64,000 nucleotides of DNA from contig CAXIPT010000001.1 of assembly GCA_964030475.1 (NCBI GenBank), forward strand, positions 12,119,823-12,183,822, in the 5' to 3' direction. The position numbers were made by a program, and so were the translations under genes. This DNA is from Tethya wilhelma (Eukaryota > Porifera > Demospongiae > Tethyida > Tethyidae). Shown piece after piece: positions 27,257 through 39,882 of the stretch. How positions within the stretch are numbered: position 1 is the first letter of the stretch; each line of letters starts with the position of its first letter. The notes below the pieces were generated by a model. That model was given only the letters and a program-made list of their open reading frames with translations. It was not told where the DNA came from and did no database searches.

Positions 27257-27852
27257 ACAGATACTTCCACACTGTATGTTCTACATAATTATAATGACAA
27301 TGAAAATTATGATGAAATTGTAGCTGTTCAGATATAAGGTTCACTTTTTTATAACTGCATAATTATAGATTAATGTATAGTTTCTTATTTTCTGTTTGTG
27401 CAAGTATGTGTGTTTAAGAGTATAGTTTTCATTCTGTTCCACTCTCCATGTACCACTGTAGTGTTAAAATGTACAGCCTGTATACTTATTATACCACTCT
27501 GATTTTTTTGTGTTGCCTCAGCAATCTCACTGTATTGTTTTATCAATAGTAATAATTTTTGATGCAAATACAGACAATGTGATGCTTGTTATTATTGTAT
27601 AATATCAGATGTATAGTATTGAGCCTCCTACATGTACAACAGTCATACGTGCTGACATACATGTAGCGATCAACTGGCAGGAGGCACTTGTCTTCCCTTG
27701 ATTCCCTTTAAATGTGCACTTACTGTTAGTTGTCATTCTTTCTCTATAACAACCGCAGAGTAACAGACACACCAAGCCTATCCATTATACTAAGTATAGT
27801 GTTTACACAGTCTAATGATGAGCTGATGCATTTTCACTATCAGCCCATTCTG

Positions 27853-28526
27853 TCAATCTTGAGGAGAGTACCATACCCAGCCTTGACCTTCAATCACTCC
27901 TCTCAGCTGAGGGGCAGAGACAACTGGAAGGTACTGTCCAATGAGTTTCCTCTTCCACCACTGCCCACGATTGGCAGCCTTACTACCTACTTTAGTGTAC
28001 TTGTATCTGTAGTGCTGAGCTCTAACAAACCTGAATGAATACATATAATATAGAAGAGTGCTAATACTAGGTTGTAAATATTATGAACTATAGTGAAAGT
28101 GGCCTATGCACCTCATTATTGAACCTTACACTGCTAACTTTGTACTATATTGTAATATGGTGGATATAATAACCACAAGAGTTGAACTCCTGATATCCAT
28201 GAAGTGCATTAAGTGACTCAGTGTGGGGCTCATACCTTGGAGGGCTATCTCTAAAGGGGTAGTCTGCAATCAGTGACTGTATCGAAGGGTCTCCAGCAAG
28301 CAGTTTACCGGCTATGTGAATCAACCAAGGGTTGTGTTGATAGTTCTGGAAGGCTGCAAACCACATGAGCCAATCAAGACGATAGTGGTATGGTGATATG
28401 ACACAAGGCCGTCGAGTCACACGACCTGGTTTACACTTGAATTCAATCTCTTGCCAAACAGTTTGATCATTCACAGTTGAGTTGATGGTTGCTTCAAACA
28501 CAACTTCAGTCCTCTCCTTTGTTATG

Positions 28527-28591
<65 letters not shown>

Positions 28592-29061
28592 TGTGTGTGC
28601 GTGTGCGTGTGTGCGTGTGTGTGTGTGTGCGTGCGTGCGTGTGAGTGTGTGTGTGTGTGTGGTAAGTAATTCTCACCTTCCAAATGCTCCATAAGTGTTG
28701 ACAATCCTCAGAGAATCAAAGGAAGTGTTCATCATTTGCCTACTGGAGAAGAGATTCTGGACTACTGGTATACTCAGATAAGCCAACAACAACCCCACAA
28801 ACACTGAAGATACTTGACGCACATAATACCCTGAAGAAAGTTAGGATGTGAAATAAATAAAGCTTGAAAGTTTAATATTGTTTTGTGGGTCTAACCCAGT
28901 GGTTTCTTGGTCTCTTTGTGTTCTTCTTGGAGTTCCATGACCTGTTGACAGGTGGAGGCAGGAAAGAGCCATCGCAGGAAGGAGTCATCAAGGCAGTAGA
29001 TACCAGGAAGGATGGTGAGCCAGTTGAGAAAACTGAGATTGCCACTTATAATGAGGGCTAC
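27853..29061 (-). pseudogene. LMF1: Second copy of the last four LMF1 exons (orphan 3' module)
   Basis: Exons 29061-28896, 28830-28677, 28526-28236 and 28030-27853 duplicate LMF1 exons 8-11, with intact frames and splice sites. No copies of exons 1-7 accompany them. They lie downstream of the first copy's stop codon, so they can be used only if the first module is skipped or if a separate promoter exists. Alternatives are an alternative terminal module, a very young non-functional duplication, or two haplotypes assembled side by side. It is typed as pseudogene because no independent start is visible, but nothing in it is broken. Confidence 0.7.
28529..28661. repeat. GT microsatellite at an LMF1 splice acceptor, copy 1
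   Basis: Long gt run with gc and tt interruptions. On the minus strand it is a CA run ending in CAG just before the exon starting at 28526. The copy-2 homologue is at 30472-30599 and differs in length and interruptions. Confidence 0.9.
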
Positions 29062-29216
29062 CTGCAGTCAACAGCAATACCCAAGAATCATACTTCATGA
29101 GTTGGCATTAGTAATATTGCTCTACAGTAGCAATTGTGTACAAGTATTTCGTACATTGTGCTGTTCAAAGATAAAGTGTTAAGGCATTGTTCAGTAGTTA
29201 CCACTGACAGATATAA

Positions 29217-30483
29217 TGTATGTTCTACATAATTATAATGACAATGAAAATTATGATGAAATTGTAGCTGTTCAGATATAAGGTTCACTTTTTTATAACT
29301 GCATAATTATAGATTAATGTATAGTTTCTTATTTTCTGTTTGTGCAAGTATGTGTGTTTAAGAGTATAGTTTTCATTCTGTTCCACTCTCCATGTACCAC
29401 TGTAGTGTTAAAATGTACAGCCTGTATACTTATTATACCACTCTGATTTTTTTGTGTTGCCTCAGCAATCTCACTGTATTGTTTTATCAATAGTAATAAT
29501 TTTTGATGCAAATACAGACAATGTGATGCTTGTTATTATTGTATAATATCAGATGTATAGTATTGAGCCTCCTACATGTACAACAGTCATACGTGCTGAC
29601 ATACATGTAGCGATCAACTGGCAGGAGGCACTTGTCTTCCCTTGATTCCCTTTAAATGTGCACTTACTGTTAGTTGTCATTCTTTCTCTATAACAACCGC
29701 AGAGTAACAGACACACCAAGCCTATCCATTATACTAAGTATAGTGTTTACACAGTCTAATGATGAGCTGATGCATTTTCACTATCAGCCCATTCTGTCAA
29801 TCTTGAGGAGAGTACCATACCCAGCCTTGACCTTCAATCACTCCTCTCAGCTGAGGGGCAGAGACAACTGGAAGGTACTGTCCAATGAGTTTCCTCTTCC
29901 ACCACTGCCCACGATTGGCAGCCTTACTACCTACTTTAGTGTACTTGTATCTGTAGTGCTGAGCTCTAACAAACCTGAATGAATACATATAATATAGAAG
30001 AGTGCTAATACTAGGTTGTAAATATTATGAACTATAGTGAAAGTGGCCTATGCACCTCATTATTGAACCTTACACTGCTAACTTTGTACTATATTGTAAT
30101 ATGGTGGATATAATAACCACAAGAGTTGAACTCCTGATATCCATGAAGTGCATTAAGTGACTCAGTGTGGGGCTCATACCTTGGAGGGCTATCTCTAAAG
30201 GGGTAGTCTGCAATCAGTGACTGTATCGAAGGGTCTCCAGCAAGCAGTTTACCGGCTATGTGAATCAACCAAGGGTTGTGTTGATAGTTCTGGAAGGCTG
30301 CAAACCACATGAGCCAATCAAGACGATAGTGGTATGGTGATATGACACAAGGCCGTCGAGTCACACGACCTGGTTTACACTTGAATTCAATCTCTTGCCA
30401 AACAGTTTGATCATTCACAGTTGAGTTGATGGTTGCTTCAAACACAACTTCAGTCCTCTCCTTTGTTATGCTGTGTGTGTGTG

Positions 30484-30523
<40 letters not shown>

Positions 30524-31162
30524 TGTGTGTGTGTGTGCGTGTGCGTGTGCGTGTGTGCGTGTGTGTGTGTGCGTGCGTGTGAGTGTGTGTGTGTGTGTGG
30601 TAAGTAATTCTCACCTTCCAAATGCTCCATAAGTGTTGACAATCCTCAGAGAATCAAAGGAAGTGTTCATCATTTGCCTACTGGAGAAGAGATTCTGGAC
30701 TACTGGTATACTCAGATAAGCCAACAACAACCCCACAAACACTGAAGATACTTGACGCACATAATACCCTGAAGAAAGTTAGGATATGGAATAAATAAAG
30801 CTTGAAAGCTTAACATTGTTTTGTGGGCCTAACCCAGTGGTTTCTTGGTCTCTTTGTGTTCTTCTTGGAGTTCCATGACCTGTTGACAGGTGGAGGCAGG
30901 AAAGAGCCATCGCAGGAAGGAGTCATCAAGGCAGTAGATACCAGGAAGGATGGTGAGCCAGTTGAGAAAACTGAGATTGCCACTTATAATGAGGGCTACC
31001 TGCAGTCAACAGCAATACCCAAGAATCATACTTCATGAGTTGGCATTAGTAATAATAGTAACAATGCTTTACAGTGGCAATTGTGTACAAGTATTTTGTA
31101 CATTATGCTGTTCAAGGATAAAGTGTTAAGACACTGTTCAATAGTTACCACTGACAGATATA
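29217..31162. repeat. LMF1: Tandem duplication, copy 2 (1.94 kb)
   Basis: Direct repeat of 27273-29215. It is contiguous with the rest of LMF1 at its right edge (ends ...actgacagatata at 31162), so this is probably the copy in normal use. The junction between copies reads gacagatata then atgtatgttc. Confidence 0.95.
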
Positions 31163-33634
31163 GACCTAAAGTTATAATAAAACTAAAAAAACACAAGAAA
31201 ACCCATAAATTTAATGTGTAGACTGTAGACTGACTGAAGAAGTAGAAGGCTCAGCTACTTGCAGTGTTATATACCAGCAACCAGCACTGTGACAGTTGTT
31301 GTAAGGGCATGTGAGATGGTAGGAGCAGGTAATGTCGGGGTTGGAGTGGGAGACAGAGTAATCCTAAAATCATAACATTTTGCTGAGTTCATGGAGAAAG
31401 ACAGATCTAATTAGGGTAGTGAGTGTTTGAAACCTCTCCACACTTGATCATCTAGTTTATGACCTTCCTCAATTTGTAGACTACAGTTTGTAGACACTAT
31501 TCAGACACTTAATGTCAACGACACATTTAGGGTTTGTGAACTACAATTAAAGGAATAACTCTCTTGAACCATGAAAATAGTGAACTTACCTTTTTGTAAA
31601 CTAGAAACAGAACAATGTTCCTGTTACAAAGGTTGATTTACGGGATATGTAATTAATCTTGCTAATTGAATTGGTTGTATGCATGCAAATACAAAAACAT
31701 TGTGCCAATACCTTGACAACACACACACACACAAGCACTACTCTGCCCACCATCACAAGTACACACACGTGGCACATGCTATAGGCATGCCCACTAGTCC
31801 ATGTACAAATACACAGTACATTCATTCACAAACCTGAAACAGTATCTGCAGAACACCACACATAATTCTAAATGGCCGTGGAAGGACAATGAAGAAGGGT
31901 ACAACCAACTCAATGAAGTGATTTCCCAGTGTTTCAAATTTATGCATGATTTCAGGTGATTGGTGAAGGTAGTAGCTCAGAGGATTAGGAACTGGCTGGG
32001 TCTGGACCAAATGGAACAATAGAGTGATAGATCACTACGTACACTAGAACCTGGGGGGCTGCACCTCATAATGGTAGTTCATGCAAGTCAAATCTCTCCA
32101 GCATTGATCACCTCGAATCTTTATCAAGCCCTGCAGGTACATAGCTATCAGAGTAGCACACACACACACACACACACATTATAGTTGCATGACCCTTAAG
32201 TGGGGGACACCCGATACATGGTCGAGTGCTGCACACTTAAGGGTATGCAATTAATGTATTTTGTTTGCCACTGACCCCCTGTGACTCCTAGCTACTCTAT
32301 TGTCACCTCCATCCATCCAGTAACAGGCAATTAGCCTATAAAACCTTTTTGTTGCTAGGCAATGACAAACAAACACACATACACAATCGTAACTACTCAC
32401 TGCACCAATCATGATCCTGAACAGGAGCCACCTGTACCCCCATATCACCACCCAGTTGGTGGGAGTGTGGCGGGGGAGCTGCTTCAGGTTGAACAGTGGG
32501 CACATGAAGATGGCTAAGAAGCCTGTTTCCAGGAGTTGTGATTCCCATCCTGACAATGACAGTAATACTAGGATATAATATTCCACTGTTGTCAAATTAA
32601 CTTACCAAAAGAGTACCTAAGTTAGGATGTGGAACAAACATATTGATTTTGTAGCACAAAGAGAACAGCAGTTTCCATGGGTCTCCACTGAGCTAGTTCA
32701 CTCACCATCTTTGTCCAACATTGACCAATGAATGATAGAGAACCCAAAGACATAAAAACATCACAGCATTTCCAGCTCCAAGAATCATCAGAATGGCTGA
32801 CAGAGAAAGTCCAGCATAGGCTATCACATCTAGAGCAAAATCCAGGTCCTCTTCTACTACCCACCACAGAAGGGAGGGAGCAGCGTTGAATGCTCCAAAT
32901 GTTGTTGTAACATTACAAGGAACCTTGGAAGGGATATAAAGATACAGCTAGTACAATAATGTGCAGTCACATAACGGCATTGACTTACTGCAAAATGCTG
33001 ACGCAACTTGTTGAGATATAGTGGAATTGGCAGTAGTCCATTTTTTCCAAGCAGCTCTTTGTTCTGATTCAGAGCAACAAGGAATGCCACAACTGCATCA
33101 TGATATAATGAATTCAACTATAACAACTCACATTTCAGCCAGAGACCATCTAAGGGTATATAATTATTATCTATGTTTCAGCCCGGCAGACCAAGGGACA
33201 ATTATTACTCCTATAGTAGACTACAAGCAATGAGTCACCTATAGCTAGATCTCGTACTCATTAACAATGGAACCATTTTCTATAATTTGCACAGCAAAGG
33301 GTTGAGGTAGTAAAGAATGGTGAAATTCTTCTGTGCATACAATACAAGAGTCTATACATGTCTATAGTAGTGTCTAGAAACAGCTGTAGAAACTTCAGCT
33401 GAAGCATGCATGCAACTCACAGTATACAAGGCCTAGTGATCGTATGAAGACTATTCTAGTCAACCAGTATGTTCCAGTCTTCATCTTCCTAACTCCCAGT
33501 TCCTCTCTACCGTCATGCTGTCGTTCCTCTCGAGGGAGACTTGCAGGCACGTCGACACCATCACTCCGGGACTTGCTGCTAACGTCTCTTCGTCTTAAGT
33601 TACTCCCATCAGATGCGAACTTGCTGTCTGCCAT
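29797..33634 (-). CDS. LMF1: Lipase maturation factor 1
   Basis: LMF1 is a multi-pass ER membrane protein needed to fold dimeric lipases such as lipoprotein lipase. Eleven exons: 33634-33421, 33092-32989, 32923-32706, 32616-32606 (only 11 nt), 32549-32401, 32130-32065, 32001-31834, 30999-30834, 30768-30615, 30470-30180 and 29974-29797. They sum to 1,719 nt, giving 572 residues (human 567). Family landmarks: [148 protein letters not shown] and [20 protein letters not shown]. The match is to LMF1 rather than LMF2. The start is the ATG at 33634; the frame upstream has none. The last four exons are duplicated downstream. Confidence 0.95.
30472..30599. repeat. GT microsatellite at an LMF1 splice acceptor, copy 2
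   Basis: Interrupted gt run that on the minus strand reads cacacacacag and provides the acceptor for the exon starting at 30470. Confidence 0.9.
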
Positions 33635-33754
33635 CAATGAGCAGGGAGGTTGAAGTGACGGTATATAAGTTTCTAATTAACGAACACCACTTGAGCATAT
33701 TGAGGAGGAAGCATGTATGACTCTATAATAAAACCCTATGTCTAAGAAGTCTGT

Positions 33755-35184
33755 CTAAGTTGTTGTCCCAGATATTAGTGAATCTATCAAACTACACAGT
33801 TCTTCATCTTGCATCTCCACAAATCCCTGAGCAATCTTTGCTGGTGAACTGTCCTTCTTTGTGACCTACAGGGATAGGGTAAATGAAAGATGATACAAAG
33901 CTATTTTAGGGGAGTGCCATGCAGCAACCTATATCTAGTCCCAGGTCCCCTATCACTCTAGCTGTACATTCAATACCCTGTTTTTCAATTACATTTTGCA
34001 AAGTCTTTATATAAACAGCAGGATGGCCGATCGAGTGAAGGAATCAGCAACGTTTTGAATCATGCTCTAGTTCTTAATTTACGTTGTAACTAAGCACACA
34101 AAGAAGTCATTGTGAGAGTTCTTTTTGCTACATAACATACCTTGGATGTGATGTTGCCTGAAGGTGAACTGCCACTGGTATCCATCTGCTCAACTTCACC
34201 GGATATTCTCTCGGAGTGTGCTACACTGGTAGCAGCGGCTGTGAGAGAGTCACTGCACTCCTTTAAGACACCACGGGCCTTCTCAGTAGCTCTAGTTCCA
34301 ATTACAACATAAGACAGAGTCATTTATATAGCATAGCTTAATCTATGGCTGTTGTACCTCTGAACCTGAGTAATCATCTCCTCCCTCTGTTTCTTCTGTC
34401 TCTCCATCACAACCTTCAGAGTCTCTCTTGCCTGGACATGAATCAGAGGAGATGAGGCTTTGACAAAGAGCCTAACCTTGCTTGTTTTATCCATGCAAAT
34501 ACCTGGTGTGGTCTGAATTCATTCACTAGATGGTGCATATTGATGAAAAGAAAGCTAAGGTCGGAGATCTTTTGATTTCTCTACAAATATATTGAGACAA
34601 CAATAGGGAGCATAATGATGATAGCATCATGAACGAGGAAGATATCAATTTACTTACAGCTGGTGATGAAGGGTTGCTGATGAGGATATCCAAAAGCTCA
34701 AGAAAGCAGATGACTAGTGATCGGTTGAGCTTCTTAAGTTCAGCCTTCTTGTCTACATAGATGAATAAATATAGTGTGACACTGATATGTGTGCATTCAA
34801 GTGAGTTTGAAGACACTATAGTGTTAATGCACATACATTTTATGGGGAAGCCCCTAGACTTTAACAGTAAATGACAAGTATGCAGTCACTAACCATAATC
34901 CTGTGGATATAATCGCTTTATATGCTGAGCTTCAAGTGGTCTTATCATAGCATCATCTGTCTGCAGCACAGAGAGCTAAACATTAACCATACATCAGGAA
35001 ACAAAAATTTCTACATGAACTTTTTTCTTACATCAAATGGTTGTCCAAACAGTAGGTAACTGCCTCTAATTGGTCTTGGAGGTTTTGGAGCTACTCCTGA
35101 CTTGACATTCTCATCAGTGTAGACCTTATAGAATACTGATGGGGGCTTGGGAAAAGGTGAAACTCCTTTTTCTTCTGCAGCCAT
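33755..35184 (-). CDS. MED7: Mediator complex subunit 7
   Basis: MED7 is a Middle-module subunit of Mediator, which bridges activators and RNA polymerase II. Seven exons: 35184-35032, 34960-34894, 34752-34658, 34580-34503, 34431-34358, 34291-34141 and 33865-33755. They sum to 729 nt, giving 242 residues (human 233). Conserved blocks: [93 protein letters not shown] and [15 protein letters not shown] low-complexity segment ([16 protein letters not shown]) precedes a short C-terminal helix with CSLIDSL. It lies head to head with TANGO6, with 73 bases between start codons. Confidence 0.95.
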
Positions 35185-35257
35185 TTGCTACATTTCAATA
35201 TTAGAACCTTGCCGTTTAATTGGAGCACCCAAGCGGCGACCCCTTACCAAAACTGAA
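35185..35257. promoter_or_regulatory. Presumed bidirectional promoter, MED7 / TANGO6
   Basis: Only 73 bases separate the divergent start codons of MED7 (35184) and TANGO6 (35258). Both transcription starts and the core promoter must therefore lie in this gap or inside the neighbouring first exons. No TATA box is obvious. Confidence 0.6.
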
Positions 35258-38200
35258 ATGGTTGAGGTGAAGACAATCTTTAGAGCAATAAAACAGCTTG
35301 TTTCTCCCCCGAACGAGGCAGCAGCAAAGAAACAACCCAATGGACCTGTATTACTAAGGCTAAGTGATAGTCTGAAGGGTTATCATGATCTTCTGACAGA
35401 GGAGAAGGACCTCCTGGACAAGGTGGAGCATATTAGACATTCTCTTTCAAGTTCTGCAACTGTTCTTCCTCAGATTAAAGACGAAACTGAAAGAGTTTAC
35501 TTGGAGTTTACGATAGAAAGTCTCTCTCTCCTTACTCTTCTTGAAGACACATTGATACTGCTTCACAGTGAGGACAAGAAGACCGTCCATGACCCAAGGA
35601 AACCACCTACTAATGCTCCTCCAGCACCTAAAGCACTACTGAGTGTCTCTGAACAAAAATTGACGCAAAGCTTCACTCAATTCATTGTGTTACTCGGTAT
35701 ATACCCATACTTACTCCCTGGGGCTGATAACCTGCTAAATGCTAAATATCCCAGCACAAAGCAAATTGTGAAATTCAAACCTGTTACGTCAGTGCAAGTA
35801 CTGTACCTGTGTAGGTGCTGCCAGGTGCTCTCTAGATGCTTTAGTAACCCAATAATTGGCCCACTACTCCTTCCTACTTTCCTATCTGACTCACTAGCTG
35901 GACTACTCCAAGTCTGCTATGAGCCAACTCTTTGGAAGTATGTTGAAGACAACAATAGAATGGCAATGAAGAGTGATGTTGAGTCATCGAAGAACATTGG
36001 TTCAACTCCAGCAAGTTGTGATCTAGTATCACCAGCAGATGTTTCAATCGACACCAGTTGTATCACTGTACCCCCTGGCCATATTGGTGGCAGCAAAACA
36101 CCAGCTATTGAGCGTGATGTGTGTTTAGAAGTACTCCACAAACTTCTCACTACTACTTACCAGCCTTTAGTTGTCAGGGAACTCTTAGCATTGCAAAGTT
36201 TATCGAAGAAATCCATGAGTAGTCACAGTGGGAAGCCCAGGAGCATACCACTGAGATGGTTACAGAAAGCCTGTGGGGAGTTATTGTCAGAACGACTTAT
36301 GGACAAGAATGGAGTTCAAAATGTCTTGAAGGGGATATTGGAGGCCACCAACAGTAAGAGACTATATAGTAGTATGACTATCAGAGACTTTCCTTTCTCT
36401 TTGGTAGATAATCAGGTTGTCCCTTTAAATTTTAAAAGGTGTGTGTGTGTCTTCCTTCATCATAATTTACATATGCAGGTTCAGGGATCAAGAGCAGTAG
36501 TGATCATGATTGGAAGAGATGTCAGTCCATTGCAAAGATTATCACTAGTTGCCCAGCTCAGGCTGCATCAGTGGAGGACTACTACTGCCACATCTGTCCA
36601 CAGGTTTGGGAGTCACTGACATATATTTACCATTGTAGTCATTACCATGATGATGGAAGGGAACTCAAAACTAACGTAAAACATTTCAGATATTGGAAGT
36701 GCTCCACTCACCAATTGAGGGTGAGGGTAGACAGTTTGTGCGGATCATTGCTGCAACAATATCAGCCATGATGGTACAGCAAAGTGAACTGGCTACAAAG
36801 TACCTCTTTGAGCCTCTTATCAAGCCACTGAGGTGTCTGTGTGGAGGTACGTATGGGATGATTCTCAGTGCTCAATATTCATTCTCTTGTACACTGGTAC
36901 TCTAACAGATGTGCCAATCAACAGTGAGAATCATGAGAAACTTGTTGAAGAGCTTCACCAGTGCATTGTGGATCTCCATAAGGTTTGTTGTGTGTCATTT
37001 ACCTTACACTTCGCACATTAGTTGTACTCATTTTGGTACAGATATGTAGTGTAGTTGAACCCTCCTCTCCATTCAATTCGGCCCTGCAACCTTATTTCCC
37101 ACTTCTCTTCAGTATTTGGAGCATTGGCTATGACACATCAACAGGAACTAGGTATGTCACTCACGAATAAGAAACATGTAAGTTGATCTTTATGCCATCT
37201 CTATTTGTTTAGCTCATTCTCTAAGGATCTTCTCTTCACATTGCTCCCTCTAAGTGATTCTGCTACCATTGTTGAACTACTCCAGACAGTTACTGGTGTA
37301 TATTTATTGGGTGAAAAGCAGTACTTTAGATCTCTCCATCCTTCCTGGGCTCTTGAGCTCACAGCTAGTGAAAGTGAGGCAGGTGCAACAATGCGAATAC
37401 ATCAAAGAGATGCTTCTGAATCAAACATGCATGATGTTGATGCAATGGAAAACATTGGACACTGTGTTCTCGACTTGCTGAAGAGTAATGCTGCCATTTC
37501 AAGTCTAGTGAGTGTCTTCTTTCTTCAATGTCTTGGGCACATTTCAGAGGTACTGTGTAAAACAACCAATTACAAGTCAAGCGATGAGTGTCATGGAGCT
37601 GCTACTGGGAGTGAACAGAATACTAGCTCTAATCCAAGCTCTGTTCTACTCCAACTTGAAAGGGATACTCACCAGTCACAAGAAGAAGCTTACACTAATG
37701 CCCTGGTATTGTACATTACTGCTGCCCTCTGTGAACATATGAGTGACGATGTGTTGAAGCAGGTAGACTTACCAGTGCTCCTCTCAGAAATATCCACTCT
37801 GGTTGGTTGCCATGCTCACTTCTCAAAGCCATCACATACTCAGGAGCAGAGTAACTTACTGCAGATTACCGGACCCAACCTTGAGCAACTTCTTGGTGGA
37901 TCAATCACTTTGAGTATAGCATTTGGACTACTCTCAGCTATCCTAGGAGGTGCCAGAGAGGTGAGCTTTATACACCACCATACTGTACATCAGGTATCCC
38001 AATGTACCTTATGCATGCAGTAACTTACATTACACATGCACACCGTGCAGGTGGGGAAGAGAGACAGACCTCTGCTCATGGCGATGCTGCCTTCTCTTGA
38101 AACTCTAGCTTCAAGCTACCCAGATGATGAATTGGTTAGTTTGGCCTGTGACCTGAGGATATGTATAGCAATACTTGGTGCAGTGTGGACCAATGAGATG

Positions 38201-39586
38201 ACTGAGAAAGCTGCTGAGTTCAAACCTGGTAGTGGTTTGAGTGAAAAGGTAAAGGTCATTGCTAAAACAAGTACTAACTCCAAACCAAGTGAAGAGGCAT
38301 ATTGTGACAAAGAAGAAGAATCTACTCAGCAGCCACACTCTTTCTCCTCCTCACAACATGGGTCAGAGGGTGGTATTCAAGATCAGACATCTTTCCAAGA
38401 AGCACTTCAAGATCTCCAAGATCCTCTCCTCCCTGTACGTGGCCATGGACTCATTGCTCTTAAGCAGTTGATTGAAAGGAGAGACACAGAAACTTTGGTG
38501 AAATCTTCTATGCTCCTCGACATCTTTCATGAACATGTGAAACACTCTGATCCTTATATCTACTTGGCCGCTCTCAATGGAGTTGTAGCTCTGGCTTCAA
38601 GTTCACCTGCAAATCGTAAGAAGATCATTTCCTTTCTCTGTGAGGAGTATGCTCAGCTGAGTGGCCCACCTTCAAGAGAGGGGAGGTTGGGTGTGGACAC
38701 TGAGACAGGACAGCTAAAGAATGAGATCTCTTGCCCAAGGAAGAGTACTATTGATGGTAGAGGACATTGCAGTGTTGAGTTCAGGATGAAAGTTGGAGAA
38801 GCTTTGGTGAAGGTAGCTAGGGACTCCGATGAGCTATTGCCTCACTACTTTGATCAGATAGTGGCTTCAATTCTTAGCAATGTTCGAGACTTAGATCCTC
38901 TTGTGCGAGCAAGCAGTCTATCAAACTTGGCAGATATATGTGCTGTAGCGAAGCTTTCTTTTGGACAAATTCAACATGAGGTAATTGAATATCAGTCATG
39001 GTATTCTTGGTTGAGGTGTGGGTAAAGATACTTATGATTCTCAGTGTACTTGCATGTCTCTTCTCCAGGTGCTCACATGTGTCTCAGCCATTCTACAGAC
39101 AGACAAGGAGGTCAATGTTCGTCAAGCAGCACTCGTGGTGTTGAAATTTATAATAAAGTCTCTTTCTCATAATACTATCAATGTAAGTTTAATGTTAATA
39201 CCCAGCGTCAGAGAATAGGAATCATGCAAACATCAAGTAGCTAGTACAGAATCAAACCCACAGTATATAGTTCGTTGGTTTTGTCAAAACACAAGATATA
39301 GGGACGAATCAAAAGTAATTTGGCCAGTTGAACTATGTTTACTATGTGTAGACCTCTCCCATATTATGTGTACACAGTGTTGTTACTGCATATGTAGGTG
39401 TTTGGGGAGTCCTTGCTGGACATCTATCGCTTGCTGAAGTATATTGAAAGCAGTGAGAAAGATGATTTGACTAGAACTCATGCTCGGGCTGCTCTAGGGG
39501 AACTGGATATTGTCATGAGAGAACTGATTTTTGAAAAACAGAGTAAGTATCTTACGAAGAAAATATCTGTATTAGATAGCGTTTAA
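35258..39586 (+). CDS. TANGO6: TANGO6 / RTP1-type HEAT-repeat protein
   Basis: TANGO6 (TMCO7) is a large helical-repeat protein linked to Golgi organisation and secretion; its yeast relative Rtp1 acts in RNA polymerase II assembly and import. Nine exons: 35258-36353, 36479-36603, 36690-36846, 36909-36982, 37042-37151, 37213-37960, 38051-38980, 39069-39182 and 39398-39586. They sum to 3,543 nt, giving 1,180 residues (human 1,094). Landmarks: FTQFIVLLGIYPYLLPG, WKRCQSIAKIITSCP followed by EDYYCHICPQ, and the RTP1_C1-like FQEALQDLQDPLLPVRGHGL. RTP1_C2-like LDPLVRASSLSNLADIC and SLLDIYRLLKYIE follow. The first exon extends past a deceptive longer ORF: the donor is ccaaca|gtaaga at 36353, because only that splice restores the conserved frame. 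The final residues (LTKKISVLDSV) read straight into the stop. Confidence 0.9.
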
Positions 39587-39882
39587 CTGAACCAAACTTA
39601 ACCTGCAAACTACTCATTTCTGATTTGATTAATGTTGTGACACTATAGTACATGCTGTATAATTATATATATATATATAAGAACATGAAATCCTTTTTGA
39701 TAAAAACAAAATAAAACAAAATACAACAAAAACCAGCTATATGTACACATAGACAATGTCATGTGTGCGCTTGGATCTTAGCTGGTAAAGATCGCCAAAT
39801 AACACTCATCAATGCAATCTAAGCCCCACCCTCTGCATGCTCAGTTGTGTCATTGATCAGACAGTTAGTGGAGAGACAAGAT

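Larger units (their letters stand above)
27273..29215. repeat. LMF1: Tandem duplication, copy 1 (1.94 kb)
   Basis: Position 27273 onward (tgtatgttctacataattat) recurs at 29217 with an offset of 1,944 bases. The first about 1.25 kb of the two copies gave identical open frames on both strands. Differences cluster in the GT repeat and after it (for example gatgtgaaat against gatatggaat, and the last 150 bases). The unit contains the last four exons of LMF1 and their introns. Confidence 0.95.

Noticed and set aside
27730..28038. 102-residue plus-strand ORF present identically at 29674-29982
   Set aside because: It is antisense to the last LMF1 exon and repeats only because the segment is duplicated; it has no recognisable domain.
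36354..36619. Continuation of the first TANGO6 ORF past 36353
   Set aside because: The extension carries no family similarity, whereas the donor at 36353 joined to 36479 restores the conserved WKRCQSIAKII and YYCHICPQ segments.
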